Source: Lampris incognitus (taxonomy: Eukaryota; Chordata; Actinopteri; Lampriformes; Lampridae). From it: a stretch of DNA of 64,000 bases. Positions within the stretch are counted from its first letter, which is position 1, and the number at the start of each line of letters is the position of its first letter. The translations under genes were made by a program, and so were the position numbers. Under the pieces are notes generated by a model. The model searched no databases, had not been told where the DNA came from, and worked only from the letters and a program-made list of their open reading frames with translations. Of this stretch, positions 1-11,330 are shown one piece after another. The DNA lies in assembly GCF_029633865.1 (NCBI RefSeq), contig NC_079212.1:103999473-104063472 (forward strand). Direction: 5' to 3'.

Positions 1-1730
1 CTAATAAATCCTGTTTGATCAGGAGAGATAATCGATGGGAGAACTGTTTCCAGGCGTGTTGCCAGAAGTTTGGCTAAAATCTTATAGTCAACATTTAACA
101 GGCTAATTGGACGATATGATGCACATTCATGAGGGTCTTTATTATTTTTAAGAATTAAACAGATAGTCGCTTGAGTGAGAGTCTGTGGAAGAATACCATT
201 AACAAATGCTTCATTATACATTTCAATTAGAATAGGGGCTATTTTGGGGAGAAGCTTTTTATAAAACTCTGTCGAGTAACCGTCAGGCCCTGGGCTTCTC
301 CCGGATTGAAGGGATTTGACAGCTCTAGACAGTTCTTCAACAGTGATTGGTTGTTCTAATTCTTTAACCAAATCCTGGTTGACTAAAGGTACATCAAGGG
401 AGTGGAAGAAGTCATCAAATTCTGATAAATCAGCATCACCTTCAGAAGTATATAGAGACTGGTAGAAACTTCTGAACTCATCATTTATCTCCCTAGGGTC
501 TAATGATATTCCGGATGATGTATGAATTTTGGGAATTTGATGTGATGATGAAACTTGACGCAACTTGTGTGCTAATAACTTACTGGCTTTGTCTCCCTGT
601 TCATAGTAGGTGCTCCTAGACTTGACAAGCAGCTCAGTAACTTGATCTGTTAGCAAAGTGTCAAATTCTGCTTGCAAAGTTAAGCGCTCCTTATAAATAT
701 CTGGAGATGGTGAAACGGAATATGCGTTATCTAATTGGGCAATGCGGCGTGTTAGCATGGACAATTTATCTTTTTTAAGTTTGTTCTCATATGTGGTGTA
801 GGAAATAATTTCACCTCTAAGATAAGCTTTCAAAGTTTCCCATAGGGTAGACGCAGAGATACCTGGGGTTCTATTTGTATCCATAAAAAAGTCAATTTGG
901 GCCGAAGCAAAGTTAATAAAATTTTCGCTACTGAGTAATTGAGTGTTAAGCCGCCAAGGCGGTCTCTGATTATTAGCTGTTTGAAAGACTACTCCCATAG
1001 TGACAGGGGCATGGTCCGAAACCACAATTGGATTATATAAGCACGAAGATATGGAATGGAGAAGTCTATCATCTACAAGGAAGTAGTCTATGCGCGTAAA
1101 AGTGTGGTGTACCGAAGAGAAAAAAGAGTATGCCCTCCCAGATGGATTAAATGTTCTCCAAGGGTCTGAAACAGCGAAATCAGACATAAAGGTACGGACA
1201 ACCCCAGCTGAGGTTGATAAAGTAGTAGATTTAGTGGAGGATCGATCCAAATGTGGGTCCAACCAGCAGTTAAAGTCACCGCCTATGATCAGCATATGGG
1301 AGGACATATCAGGGAGTGTGGAGAAAACCGATTTGAAAAAATCCCCATTGTCCCAATTAGGACCATAAACATTAACAAGAACCACCTTCGTATCGAATAA
1401 CCTACCACTGACAATTACATATCTACCATTGGGATCAGCTATCACATTAGAACATGTAAAAGGTACTGATTTGTGAAGTAAGATAGCCACCCCTCTTGAC
1501 CTACTCTGAAATGAGGAATGGAACACCTGACCCACCCATCTGCACCTAAGTATTGAGTGTTGTGGTACCTTGAGATGAGTTTCTTGGAGGAAGATAATGT
1601 GAGCTTTCAACTGATGGAGGTGGTGGAGAACCTTACTGCGTTTAACTGGGTTGTTAATGCCCCTACAATTCCAAGTGAGAAAATTAAAACCATTCCCTCC
1701 AGCAGGATGAGCTACGTCAGGCTGAGTCAT
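1..1730 (-). CDS. L1 ORF2 protein, N-terminal 576 codons (endonuclease plus start of reverse transcriptase)
   Basis: Encodes the replicase of the L1: an apurinic-like endonuclease nicks target DNA and the reverse transcriptase primes from the nick. I translated nearly all of it codon by codon from ATG at 1730, which follows an in-frame TAA by one codon, to the window edge and met no stop or frameshift. Visible endonuclease motifs in order: LTWNCRGI near residue 20, FLQETHL, GGDFN, RIDYFLV and SDHAPV. A linker with WRLN follows, then the RT entry region SGRSPGPDGY and YRPISLLNVDYKILAK, with the frame ending at DQTGFI. The YADD catalytic box and the C-terminal zinc knuckle lie outside. The frame stays open to position 3, so the protein is incomplete only because of the window edge. 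Confidence 0.92.
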   Translation of the reverse strand, partial: MTQPDVAHPAGGNGFNFLTWNCRGINNPVKRSKVLHHLHQLKAHIIFLQETHLKVPQHSILRCRWVGQVFHSSFQSRSRGVAILLHKSVPFTCSNVIADPNGRYVIVSGRLFDTKVVLVNVYGPNWDNGDFFKSVFSTLPDMSSHMLIIGGDFNCWLDPHLDRSSTKSTTLSTSAGVVRTFMSDFAVSDPWRTFNPSGRAYSFFSSVHHTFTRIDYFLVDDRLLHSISSCLYNPIVVSDHAPVTMGVVFQTANNQRPPWRLNTQLLSSENFINFASAQIDFFMDTNRTPGISASTLWETLKAYLRGEIISYTTYENKLKKDKLSMLTRRIAQLDNAYSVSPSPDIYKERLTLQAEFDTLLTDQVTELLVKSRSTYYEQGDKASKLLAHKLRQVSSSHQIPKIHTSSGISLDPREINDEFRSFYQSLYTSEGDADLSEFDDFFHSLDVPLVNQDLVKELEQPITVEELSRAVKSLQSGRSPGPDGYSTEFYKKLLPKIAPILIEMYNEAFVNGILPQTLTQATICLILKNNKDPHECASYRPISLLNVDYKILAKLLATRLETVLPSIISPDQTGFI

Positions 1731-2275
1731 GTCTTAAGAGAGAGAGTACATGTTAAGGACAAGGCATAATGCAAATTAAATATTTTGGCTGACCTCAATA
1801 GTGCAAATTCAAAAAACAAAAACAAGTGACAAAACACAAGAAAACAAAACACAAATACAGAAGGAAAAAAACCCTCCCACAAAATCCCTCTTGCCGAAGC
1901 ATCTCCCCAACTGAGATGCAAGCAAACCCCTAAATACAAAAAACCTTTAGAGCAACACATACCAACTTAGCTAGCTTACTCTTAGCTACCTGAGATTTGT
2001 GACCATTGAACTAGAATAAAGCAAATGTGCATAAGTCGGTCTCCAATAACATTAGGACCCGAGGAAAACTAACTCAGTTAAGAGAGGTACAAAATCTATA
2101 AAGTGGCAAAATTGAACTTCAACCATGTAAACAACCAAATACTGGCAGTGCAGGCAGCTCAGATCAAAACAAAATGAAATGAGAATGACACAAATAGTAG
2201 GCAGTAATGTAAGTGGAATAAAATATATCTCCACATTATATCACCTTAATGTGAGTAGTCCGCTGTATACTCATC

Positions 2276-2440
2276 AACATGTATTGAAAATAAAAAATAA
2301 AAAACCCACTACATTCAAGTGTCAACAATGAGCACTGCAAGGCTAGCTTCACTCTCCAACATGTACTGAAAATAAAAAACAGCTGCGTTCAAATGTCAAC
2401 AATGAGCACTGCAAGACCAACTTCACTAGCTAATCTGCCT
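2276..2440. repeat. 82-bp tandem duplication inside the L1 inter-ORF spacer
   Basis: Two imperfect copies, beginning at 2276 and 2358, share AACATGTAYTGAAAATAAAA and GTCAACAATGAGCACTGCAA. The remaining spacer (1731-2275) is A-rich on the plus strand and shows no convincing frame. Confidence 0.7.
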
Positions 2441-2495
2441 ACCAGCCAGCCCGCTAACTAGCCTGCTAACCAGACCAGCCAACTGATATTTTGAG

Positions 2496-3413
2496 CTACA
2501 GACCCGGCGGTGGCATGACAGCTTTTTTCACCCTGTTTTTGATGAAGTCGGCCGCAACAGCCGGGTCCTCAAACCTGTGTGTGGAGCTGTCCGGCAGGGT
2601 CAGTCTCAGAACCGCAGGGTAGATGAGACCATATTTCACGCCGGGACAGGCGCGCAGCTGGCGCTTAACATCTCCGAAGCTAGCCCGCTTCTTGGCCACA
2701 GCCGTGGTGTAGTCCGGAAATATCGAGACTCTTCTGCCCTTGTAGAGGAGAGGAGACGCATCTCCAGATCTCTTCAGCATGTCGTTCCGGACGTGAAAGA
2801 AATGCACCCTGATGACAAATGGTCGCGGAGGTTCACCCTCCCGGGGTCGGCTCCGCAGGGTGCGATGGGCCCGGTCTAGCAGCGGCTTCTCATCCAGGCC
2901 GAGCAGCTCCTGAATCAGCCCGGCTACGAATTCTGTCGGTCGCGGGCCCTCCACTCCCTCCGGTATTCCCAGAAGACGGATGTTGTTCCTCCGCATTCTA
3001 CCTTCCAGGTCCTCGCATCTGTTGTCCAGGTATGTCACCCTAGTTGTTAGTGAGCCGACGTTCGCCTCTAGCTCGGTAATCCGAGTGCTGTGATCTGTAG
3101 CACTGCGCTCCAGCTCTGATAAAACGACTCCATGTGCGTCGAGTTTATTCTGGATCCTCTCGATAGATCTTTTAAGCTCGTCTTTGACCAGTATCATCTC
3201 TGATCTGAGAGTGGTAGCTGAAGTGTCAATCTTACCGAAAATATCGGTTTTGAGGGAGCCCATCATGGATTGTAGCATTTCCGCGGTCAGTACTGTCATG
3301 CTGTCAGCACTAGCTGTAGCACCCGATGTTGGGAGCGGATCAGATTCAGGAGAGGGCGCAGGCTTATTGCGGCCTGCTCTTGCAGACTCCGTTTTCGGTC
3401 GATTAGATGTCAT
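2496..3413 (-). CDS. L1 ORF1 protein (Transposase_22-type RNA-binding chaperone), 305 aa
   Basis: Intact 305-residue ORF1p of the L1. Such proteins trimerise and coat L1 RNA. The first ~40 residues are basic and rich in Ser and Pro. A heptad-rich coiled coil follows (about 45-140, with LKRSIERIQNKLDAH and ITELEANVGSLTTRV). An RRM-like block starts at RRNNIRLLGIPEGVEG, and the C-terminal domain contains RPFVIRVHFF and the basic KKRASFGDVKRQL. The frame ends in TAG at 2496, 765 nt before the ORF2 start. The length fits vertebrate L1 ORF1p (about 300-340 aa). No stop interrupts it. Confidence 0.88.
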   Translation of the reverse strand: MTSNRPKTESARAGRNKPAPSPESDPLPTSGATASADSMTVLTAEMLQSMMGSLKTDIFGKIDTSATTLRSEMILVKDELKRSIERIQNKLDAHGVVLSELERSATDHSTRITELEANVGSLTTRVTYLDNRCEDLEGRMRRNNIRLLGIPEGVEGPRPTEFVAGLIQELLGLDEKPLLDRAHRTLRSRPREGEPPRPFVIRVHFFHVRNDMLKRSGDASPLLYKGRRVSIFPDYTTAVAKKRASFGDVKRQLRACPGVKYGLIYPAVLRLTLPDSSTHRFEDPAVAADFIKNRVKKAVMPPPGL

Positions 3414-3583
3414 TTCACCTTCAAAGTCCTCAAATATAGTGTGAATCGTTTAAAGGACTCTTTAGACGCTTGACCACCAAAGACATGCACGATTTAGCGA
3501 GATTAAATATATAAATTTGGTCACTAACTCAGGAGCAATAGAGAAACGTGTCCTACATCCTCGACGTCCCGGCCACGCCCCCC

Positions 3584-3975
3584 TACCCCACTCTTCTAAG
3601 CCATCCCGGTTGTTGCTCCATCCCATCTGTCGATCCGGGGAGGACTGCAGACTACCACGTCTCCTCCGATACATGTGGAGTCGCCAGCCGCTTCTTTTCA
3701 CCTGACAGTGAGGAGTTTCACCAGGGGGACGTAGCGCGTGGGAAGATCACACTATTCCCCCCAGTTCCCCCTCCACCCAAACAGGCGCCCCGACCGACCA
3801 GAGGAGGTGCTAGCCCAGCGACCAGAAAATATACCCACATCCAGCTTCCCACCCACAGACACAGCCAATTGTGTCTGTAGGGACACCCGACCAAGTCCGA
3901 GGTAACACAGACATTCAAACCGACAACCCCCGTGTTGGTAGGCAATGGAATAGACCACCACGCCACCCGGATGCC
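3584..3975 (-). mobile_element. tRNA-derived SINE family 1, copy A (3'-truncated by the L1)
   Basis: The tRNA-like head is at the high coordinate (the complement of GGCATCCGGGTGGCGTGGTGG) and the shared body runs to 3584, where it is cut by the 5' end of the L1. The family consensus, inferred from eleven copies here, is about 430 bp. It has an A-box-like TAGCATAGCGG, a B-box GGTTCGAATCCC, a conserved body with CTCCTCACTGTCAGGTGAAA, and an A/G-rich tail. I do not assign a database family name. Confidence 0.85.
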
Positions 3976-5070
3976 CAGCAGCACATTTTTTTTGCAACGA
4001 AACTGTTTTATTGAAATTATCTTCTTCAGCTTATCATAAAATTTCAATTTGGGACAAAACTTAAATTCCTTTAGCACAAATTCTTGCACAGCAAAAGGTG
4101 GGAATACTATCAAATCGTTCAGTACAGCAGTGTTAAAGAGCAGTCTAATACTTTATCTTAGGATACTGGCCTAACTTTGTCACTATTCGTCAACCAGATA
4201 TGTTAGAAGAATTAAACACCAGAGCACATCATTTGATAGGTAGGCTATATTCCATATGACGTAGCATACTTTTTCTCTCCCATTTGATATCAAATCAAGC
4301 TACCACTACAGGCCAGGCCGTGTGGCCCAATCAGTACATTTGGGGAGGGAAAATAAAGGAGATGCCAAATAGAAAGGTTTCATTTTGATTTTGAACAGCA
4401 CAGGATTTATATGATGTGAGCCAGTTAGCCCATGCGATACTGGATCCATACAAATAGCTCCCGGAACATAGGCTGTCAAATCTGAGAGTTCCCGGAACAG
4501 GATCTGAAGGGATCCGGCTCACATTAAGCCCTGAGTTGAATCCTGGGCTATAGCCTGGGCCTTGTTGGCTGAAACACATCAAAATAAATGGAATAAATAA
4601 AAGGGAAAAACAAAAACAAAAACAAAAATATATAAAAATTAAAAAAAACACGAGCATTTGCACAGTAGGCCTACACTAAAATAAATGGCCAGTCCAAATG
4701 TCCTCCTCTTACTCCTCATCACATCTTCCTCCTCCTCATCTTCATACTCAACTACCAGTTAATTCTTCAACCTCATTCTTGAACCTCCTTGCCCTCCTCC
4801 TCATTTCCAGCTTCATACAGCAGTGCTCCCTGTCTTGCCTGAGCTAACGGCTCTCCCTCCCTCAAACAGTGGATTAGCAGGTATGTTTTTAATAAAAATG
4901 TATAAACTGCATCCATAGGCTATAGTAACCACATAAACAATTAAATTAGACCTGGCTTCTAATAGATACCAGCCTTTTTTGTTTTGTTTTTTTGTCAAAA
5001 CTGTACCCGAGAAATAAAAGGGACTCAGTATTTGTTTGGGACTCGGATTTTAAAATAAATTTTATGGTAC
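3976..5070. other. dock3 intron sequence, no recognised element
   Basis: AT-rich sequence with T- and A-runs (around 3987 and 4605-4650) and scattered short frames that look random. I see no gene or repeat that I can name. Confidence 0.5.
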
Positions 5071-5083
5071 ACTACATGTATTT

Positions 5084-5312
5084 GGGCGGCATGGTGGTGC
5101 AGTGGTTAGCACGATCGCCTCACAGCAAGAAGGTCCTGGGTTCGAACCTCGGGATAGTCCAACCTTGGAGGTTGTCCCGGATCATCCCGTGTGGAGTTTG
5201 CATGTTCTCCCCATGTCTGCGTGGGTTTCCTCTGGGTGCTCTGGTTTCCTCCCACAGTCCAAAGATACGTAGGTCAGGTGAATTGGCCGTACTAATTTGT
5301 CCCTAGGTGTGA

Positions 5313-5351
<39 letters not shown>

Positions 5352-5487
5352 AGCCATGTCATGGCCTGGCGGCCTGTCCAGGGTGTCAGGGTGTCCCCCC
5401 ACCTGCCACCCAATGACTGCTGGGATAGGCTCCAGCATCCCTGCGACCCTGAGAGGAGGATCAGTGGTTTGGATAATGAATGGATGG
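5084..5487 (+). mobile_element. tRNA-headed SINE family 2, full-length copy with internal TG tract
   Basis: The head GGGCGGCATGGTGGTGCAGT with TTAGCAC supplies the A box and GGTTCGAACCTC the B box. The body contains GTGGAGTTTGCATGTTCTCC and a (TG)n tract at 5311-5350. The tail ends in AATGGATGG, the ATGG-type tail seen with L2/CR1-like partners. Possible TSD ACTACATGTATTT at 5071-5083 against ACTGCATGCACTT at 5488-5500 (10 of 13). Confidence 0.85.
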
Positions 5488-5500
5488 ACTGCATGCACTT

Positions 5501-6410
5501 GATATGACATTACAGTCTGGGCTCTGATAGAATCACGATTTAATGTTGATAACGCTCAAATAAATCTCCTATTTGTTGACTTTGCTCTAAGTCACTTTGA
5601 ATAAATGCATCTGCTAAATGAGTTCATGTATCTTGGCCAACTGAAATTATGCCCTGTTGTATTGGCTGGCTTCATCATTTAGAAAGCATGTCTACAAGTT
5701 TAAAAAATGTGATCCAATCTTAATTACACGTTTAAGAGCTATCTTGAAAATGTCATTTTCCCCATGCTACTGGAGTGGATAATCTGGGTTATTCAACCCA
5801 TTGTCTCAGACCCCATTCTGGCATTCATTACTTAATAATTCCTAAGGCAAGTGGACCTGTATTGGAAACGAGAAGAAATATCTCACCCCAATAACATATT
5901 TTTCCAAACCTCGTTTGAGAGGGAAGGACAATTTCCGATGGAAATTTTTTGTGCAGCGTAACAGACTTCCATCATACCAACGACACTGAGCTGGCACAGC
6001 CCAGAACCGCTTAGTCAGCACAGCTCAATGATGTCACCTTCAATTTGTCCTCCTCCCTCCCCACAAAGCACTGTAATAGGCTGGGCTGCTCTCCGTAGGG
6101 AAATCAGCAGCTATAGTTTTACACATCAAATCGATTTGGAGCAGGACACTGAGGGGGCATCATGCTGTCAGCTAATGACCTGGAAAAGGCGGTGCGTCAT
6201 CCATCCGGGAACTCAGTTCATCCAGAGACTGAAACTATCAAACTGAGTTGATGGACACCTGAATCAGAATGGCTTTTAACTTGGCCAGGCAGGTTTCTCA
6301 TGTAGATTTCAGTAACACAAGATTATTAAAGTATTTAGTGTTACATAGAAAGTGTGAGTATGGGCAAATGAACAATGCGGAAAATAAAAATTCATGAGAT
6401 CGGGGAGGTT
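5501..6410. other. dock3 intron sequence with one short repeat-like fragment
   Basis: At about 5585-5625 the sequence (AAATGCATCTGCTAAATGAG) resembles the end of a common teleost dispersed repeat. The rest shows nothing I can identify. Confidence 0.4.
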
Positions 6411-6419
6411 TTGCATGTA

Positions 6420-6857
6420 TGTTTTTTGGGTTTTTTTTATTTCCCCCCTTTTTTCTCCCCAGTTGTACCCGGCCAATTACCCCACTCTTCCGAGCAGTCC
6501 CGGTCGCTGCTCCACCCCCTCTGCCGATCCGGGGAGGGCTGCAGACTACCACATGCCTCCTCCTATACATGTGGAGTTGCCAGCCGCTTCTTTTCACCTG
6601 ACAGTGAGGAGTTTCACCAGGGGGATGTAGCACGTGGGAGGATCCCGCTATTTCCTCCCCGTACAGGCACCCCGACCGACCAGAGGAGGCGCTAGTGCAG
6701 TGACCAGGACACATACCCACATCCGGCTTCCCACTCACAGACACGGCCAACTGTGTCTGTAGGGATGCCCGACCAAGTCAGAGTTAACACGGGGATTCGA
6801 ACCAGCGATCCCTGTGTTGGTAGGCAATGGAGTAGACTACTGCGCTACCTGGATGCC
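6420..6857 (-). mobile_element. SINE family 1, copy B
   Basis: Full-length minus copy: poly-T then CCCCAGTTGTACCCGGCC at the low end, tRNA-like head (complement of a WSNGGTAGCGCAGTAG-type start) at the high end. A likely TSD, TTGCATGTA, lies at 6411-6419 and 6858-6866. Confidence 0.88.
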
Positions 6858-6866
6858 TTGCATGTA

Positions 6867-8183
6867 CGGTTTCTGGTAGATCCTGACTGAATCCACTGAT
6901 GGGAATCTATTAATGATGGTAAATAATGTCATTATGCAATCAATACTCTCTCCTCTTATATTCATGCAGATATGTCTTTCCTATCAGTTCAATACGTCTC
7001 CACAGGTGCAACACTAAACCTGACTAATGTGTAGCATAGCGGTGCTACATGCAGACATCACCATTTGTTATTAGTTTACCGTTTTGTACTCTGTACAGAA
7101 GAATACCTGTAAAGGCCTGCTTATTTTTTCACCTGCAAATTGGATATTTAGATACTCCACCTATCCCAAGTAATGTGGGTACTTTTGATAGATAATAGCA
7201 TTCAGTTTGTACTGCTTTTCCTCTCGTTCATTTCATTGAGTCTTCACGCTGAGCAGACCAACCAGACAAATTCTTTGAGCAGACTCGTTTGGCTGTCAAT
7301 ACATTTGAACCTGGACTTTACCTTGAATTAAAGAAACGGAAATATCTACAGATCGAACAGATAAAATCGACTTAATATTTCTATGTATGCGTTGTATTGT
7401 TCTTTAATGAGCACTTAGAGCACTTACATCCACCCTTTGAGCCATTAGGGCTCAAAGATGAGCAAGACATTAGAACAATTCCCACATCCAAAATCAATAA
7501 ATCTGAAAGCGTGTCGAGTCTCTGGAACTGCAGATTACATCCTTATGGACCTCACATGGTCTAACAGGGGTTTCCCAGCAACACACTGAACAGCCCTGAA
7601 ATCTATGCAACATCTCCACTCGTACCGAGTACACGAGACGCTATGGCAACCTGCTCAGTATGAAGCTGCACCATCTATTTTACAGTTGGCTCCACAGCCT
7701 TGTTAATGCAGCTCTCTGCTCGTCTCTTCTCTCTCATCTCTTCTACATTTCCATCTCATAACGGAAGCAGATTTAATGGGCGAGTTCTGTAAGTAATTCA
7801 TTTAGCCCATATGAAACTTCCCCCAACCTCATACTGGTATACTGCAATTGAGAGGGTTCAAACTTCCAGACGAGGAGGCAACTTAAAGGAAGCCCTCCTG
7901 AAATTACTCAATTAGACTCGCACACTATTGGGAATGAACGAGGCCCTGGATCTCAGGGTTTTCCTATGAAATGTCCTGTGAAACAAACCCAACCTACTGC
8001 CAAACCCCCAAAATAGATTTTTTTTATAATTGACCCACGTGGTTCATACAGCATTTTCTACCATGGTATAAACTATTTTACACAGAGATGGACTTCTTTC
8101 ACCTCTTGTTGTTTTGTGGGGTTGTCAAGGGTTGGTCTATATACTGCCCATTTTGTTTGATTATTCTGATTGATTTAACCCCG

Positions 8184-8184
<1 letters not shown>
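6867..8184. other. dock3 intron sequence, nothing recognised
   Basis: Ordinary AT-rich non-coding sequence. No long frame, no terminal repeats and no match to the families found elsewhere in the window. Confidence 0.5.

Positions 8185-8186
<2 letters not shown>

Positions 8187-8251
<65 letters not shown>
8187..8251. repeat. (CA)n microsatellite
   Basis: About 32 uninterrupted CA units, followed ~55 bp later by a run of ten G at about 8308. Confidence 0.95.
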
Positions 8252-8252
<1 letters not shown>

Positions 8253-8677
8253 AGATATAGCATGTATGCACACATCTATTTTCTTTGTTTTCGGTCTTCC
8301 TTTTTTTGGGGGGGGGGGTGTCCGCCTGAAAACTTGTTTTGGTTAATATTTATTTTGTACATTTGTACATAGTTGAATCTAAAGTTAAAGGATTCCATGG
8401 GCATTTTTATACTGTAGACTTGAGCTATACACAACACTAAACTGGAAAAAAACGTTTAGCTCTTTAGTAATATCAAAAGGATGTTGAATGTGTACGACTA
8501 TAGATATGGTACGTTTGGACAGCTGAGGGAATATTAAATGAGTAAACCGTTGTATGTGATCACAGATGCACCTCCAACACTGCTGTGGACTGTTAGGCAG
8601 TATGAGCTCTACTTAAACACTGTGTCACTTTGTGATTGACATGTCTTGAGAAAGGACCTTGTGGCTGAGACGTCGAC

Positions 8678-9107
8678 TTTTTTCCCCCCTCCTTTTTCTC
8701 CCCCAATTATCCCACTCTTCCAAGCCGTCCCGGTCACTGCTCCACCCCCCCCCCCCCCCTGCCGATCCCAGGAGGGCTGCAGACTACCACAGGCCTTCTC
8801 TGATACATGTGGAGTCGCCAACCGCTTCTTTTCACCTGACAGTAAGGAGTTTCACCAGGGGGACGTAGCAACTGGGAGGATCACGCTATTCCCCCCAGTC
8901 CCCCCCCCCAAACAGGCGCCCCAACCAACCAGAGGAGACGTTAGTCCAGCAACCAGGACACATACCCACATCGTGCTTCCCACCCGCAGACATGGCCAAT
9001 TGTGTCTGTAGGGACATCCAACCAATCTGGAGGTAACAGGGAGATTCAAACTGGTAATCCCCACGTTGGTAGGCAACGGAATAGACTGCCGTGCCATCGG
9101 GACGCCC
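8678..9107 (-). mobile_element. SINE family 1, copy C
   Basis: Minus copy with the standard body (ACATGTGGAGTCGCCAACCG, TTCACCTGACAGTAAGGAG) and head (complement of GGCGTCCCGATGGCACGG). A C-run at 8745-8758 expands the body. Weak TSD GACTTTTTT / GACTCTTTT at about 8675 and 9110. Confidence 0.86.
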
Positions 9108-9118
9108 CTGACTCTTTT

Positions 9119-10171
9119 CAATAAATCAGTGCAGAGGTGATAAGTGTGTGCAGAAAGAATTCTTTTCATTGGAATTGGATCTTCGGGGGAACTGATTCGC
9201 TGCACCACAAAAGAGACATAGCATGTGGTGTGTGTGTGTGTTGCCTTCTACTCATCTTGAGTTCAGTAAGTAGCCGTAGCTTTCATCAACAGCTCACTCC
9301 AGGTTGTAAAAAGTGAGTGTGTCTGATGTTTTTTTCTTTATCTGTTCCTTGCAGTGGAACATGAACAGTGGAAAATGAAATGGAAGGTAGAGAAGAAAGA
9401 AGGTACTGTATTCAACAAATAGGACGAGCAAGCTTCAAAACCAGAGGAGTCAGAAGGACTCGGTAGGCATCACAGCCTACCTGACCACCAGGAAGCCTCT
9501 GAAACAGTACACCTTTCATGCCGTGCTCAAAAAAACCAGAGTTAATGAAGAGGGAATTAATCCTAATGAAGTGTGTGTTTGTTTTGGTAGAACGAGCGTT
9601 TTCTGCTGTCTCACTTTAATGACTTTGGGATTGAATGTGTCCTCTCCTATCAAGTGTGTGATTATAGCATCCGTGAAAAAGAGAATACAGTAGCTGAAGG
9701 GAACTGGCTGGGAGCCAGTGGGCCATGCAGCACTGTAGCTCAACAGGCTGAAAAAGATGCTGTGAACTTGCCAAGTTGTGGGTTCACATCTGCTCTGTAC
9801 ACTATTTGCATGCCTCTTCTCCATTGCTCAGTGCCTTGACACTCTGTTCACATTTAATTATTTTCAAAAATACACTGAAACAAAAACAAAAAGCACATCA
9901 TTGCTGGTGGATCAAAAAACTTTTTTGCTGCAAATTCGGGCCATCATTTAAGTCCTGTGAAGGTTTCAAAGCTGATGGACCAATGAAAGGTGTGTAAAAA
10001 GGCCTGCCAGCAAATTGTTAAAAACATCCGACTTCATTCATAAACATATCCAATTCAAGGTCACAGATTGCTTAAATGTATCCTATTGGACAGTGGGCAA
10101 AAGATGGGAAGATATCCTGGACAAAGCATCATCTCAGAAGTATAGTTAACTTGATAATCAGTTTTTTTTTT
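9119..10171. other. dock3 intron sequence with a possible tRNA-like fragment at 9725-9800
   Basis: Around 9735-9790 the sequence has GTAGCTCAACAGGCT followed by GGGTTCACATC, the order and spacing of pol III A and B boxes, so it may be the head of a decayed SINE. Nothing else in this stretch is recognisable. Confidence 0.35.
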
Positions 10172-10181
10172 AAAGTTGATC

Positions 10182-10611
10182 TCCGGGGGTGTTCGGATGG
10201 CATGGCGGTCTATTCCATTGCCTACCAACACGGGGATCACTGGTTCGAATCCCCGTGTTACCTCCGGCTTGGTCAGACATCCCTACAGACACAATTGGCC
10301 AAGTCTGCGGGTGTCCTGGTTGCTGCACTAGCACCTCCTCTGGTCGGTCAGGGTGCCTGTTCGGGGGGGGAACTGGGGGGAATAGCGTGATCCTCCCACA
10401 CGCTACATCCCTCTAGCGAAACTCCTCACTGTCAGGTGAAAAGAAGCGGCTGGCGACTCCACATGTATTGGAGGGAGGCATGTGGTAGTCTGCAGCCCTC
10501 CCCGGATCGGTAGAGGGGGTGCAGCAGCAACCGGGATGGCTCGGAAGAGTGGGGTAATTGGCCAAGTACAATTGGGAAGAAAAAAAAGGGGGGGGAATCC
10601 AAAAAAAAACA
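10182..10611 (+). mobile_element. SINE family 1, copy D, with clean target-site duplication
   Basis: Plus copy from GTGTTCGGATGGCATGGCGG to an A/G-rich tail. TSD AAAGTTGATC at 10172-10181 and 10612-10621 defines the ends. The B box is GGTTCGAATCCCCG. Confidence 0.92.
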
Positions 10612-10621
10612 AAAGTTGATC

Positions 10622-11242
10622 CCCGTGTTCTGGATCTGGCCAATAATGTGTGAATTGTATCATCCTAACATAAACAATAAATCAGCAGAGGTTAAAGACC
10701 GAGTTTCTCATGTAAGGGGTAGATGAGGGAAGTGATAAAAATGGAAATATGCTGTCGAAATGCTATGATGTAGTGATGGCAGGCACAGGCCACAGCAAGG
10801 CTGCTGAACAGCAAACTAATGATAGGAAATGGCTTCTGGCTGCACTTTACAGATAAACAACAAAGGCTGTATTAATTTCTTATGAATTACATGTTTGTTC
10901 CGTGTATAGACGCATTCCTATCTGACCTGAATGCTTTCCATATTATGTGTCTCCAAACATTTACATGAAGGTCAAGAGGAATAAAACACACACCAGCTGA
11001 CATGCATGTATTACACTAACTCTGCCCAGCTCCGTATCTCTATCCATCACTTATACTGACTTTGTCCTTACCTGCTTACAGTTGATAGTTCTGCCATTTT
11101 TCTCCATCATGTCCCCTCAATGCTTAGCTTTTAAGAGTTTACTAAATAAAAGCTCTCAACACATAATCGGTAAATTCACTTTTTTTCTTCTGGTTAAGAG
11201 GTGCAAATGAGTCATTACTGTTCTCAACTGCTTTTAATGTAA

Positions 11243-11245
<3 letters not shown>
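10622..11245. other. dock3 intron sequence, nothing recognised
   Basis: AT-rich, no repeat family or reading frame that I can support. Confidence 0.5.

Positions 11246-11329
<84 letters not shown>
11246..11329. repeat. (CA)n microsatellite with one TA interruption
   Basis: CA repeat broken once by CATACA at about 11283, otherwise perfect. Confidence 0.95.

Positions 11330-11330
<1 letters not shown>

Larger units (their letters stand above)
1..3583 (-). mobile_element. L1-clade LINE, 5' part, truncated only by the window edge
   Basis: Minus-strand non-LTR retrotransposon with a short 5' UTR (about 3583-3414), ORF1 (3413-2496), a long spacer (2495-1731) and ORF2 (from 1730). The 5' end begins with a G-rich GGGGGCGTGGCC block abutting the 3' part of a SINE, so the L1 probably inserted into that SINE and the other SINE half lies beyond the left edge. 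Both reading frames are open as far as visible, which is unusual for this window, where most other elements are decayed. The 3' half of ORF2 and the tail are outside. Confidence 0.88.

Noticed and set aside
1727..1960. 77-codon frame in the L1 spacer as a third L1 ORF
   Set aside because: It ends by overlapping the ORF2 start in another frame, is rich in Phe/Leu/Cys from poly-A-rich DNA and shows no domain.
9725..9800. A functional tRNA gene
   Set aside because: Only box-like motifs are present. The arms do not pair into a cloverleaf by eye. At most a decayed SINE head.
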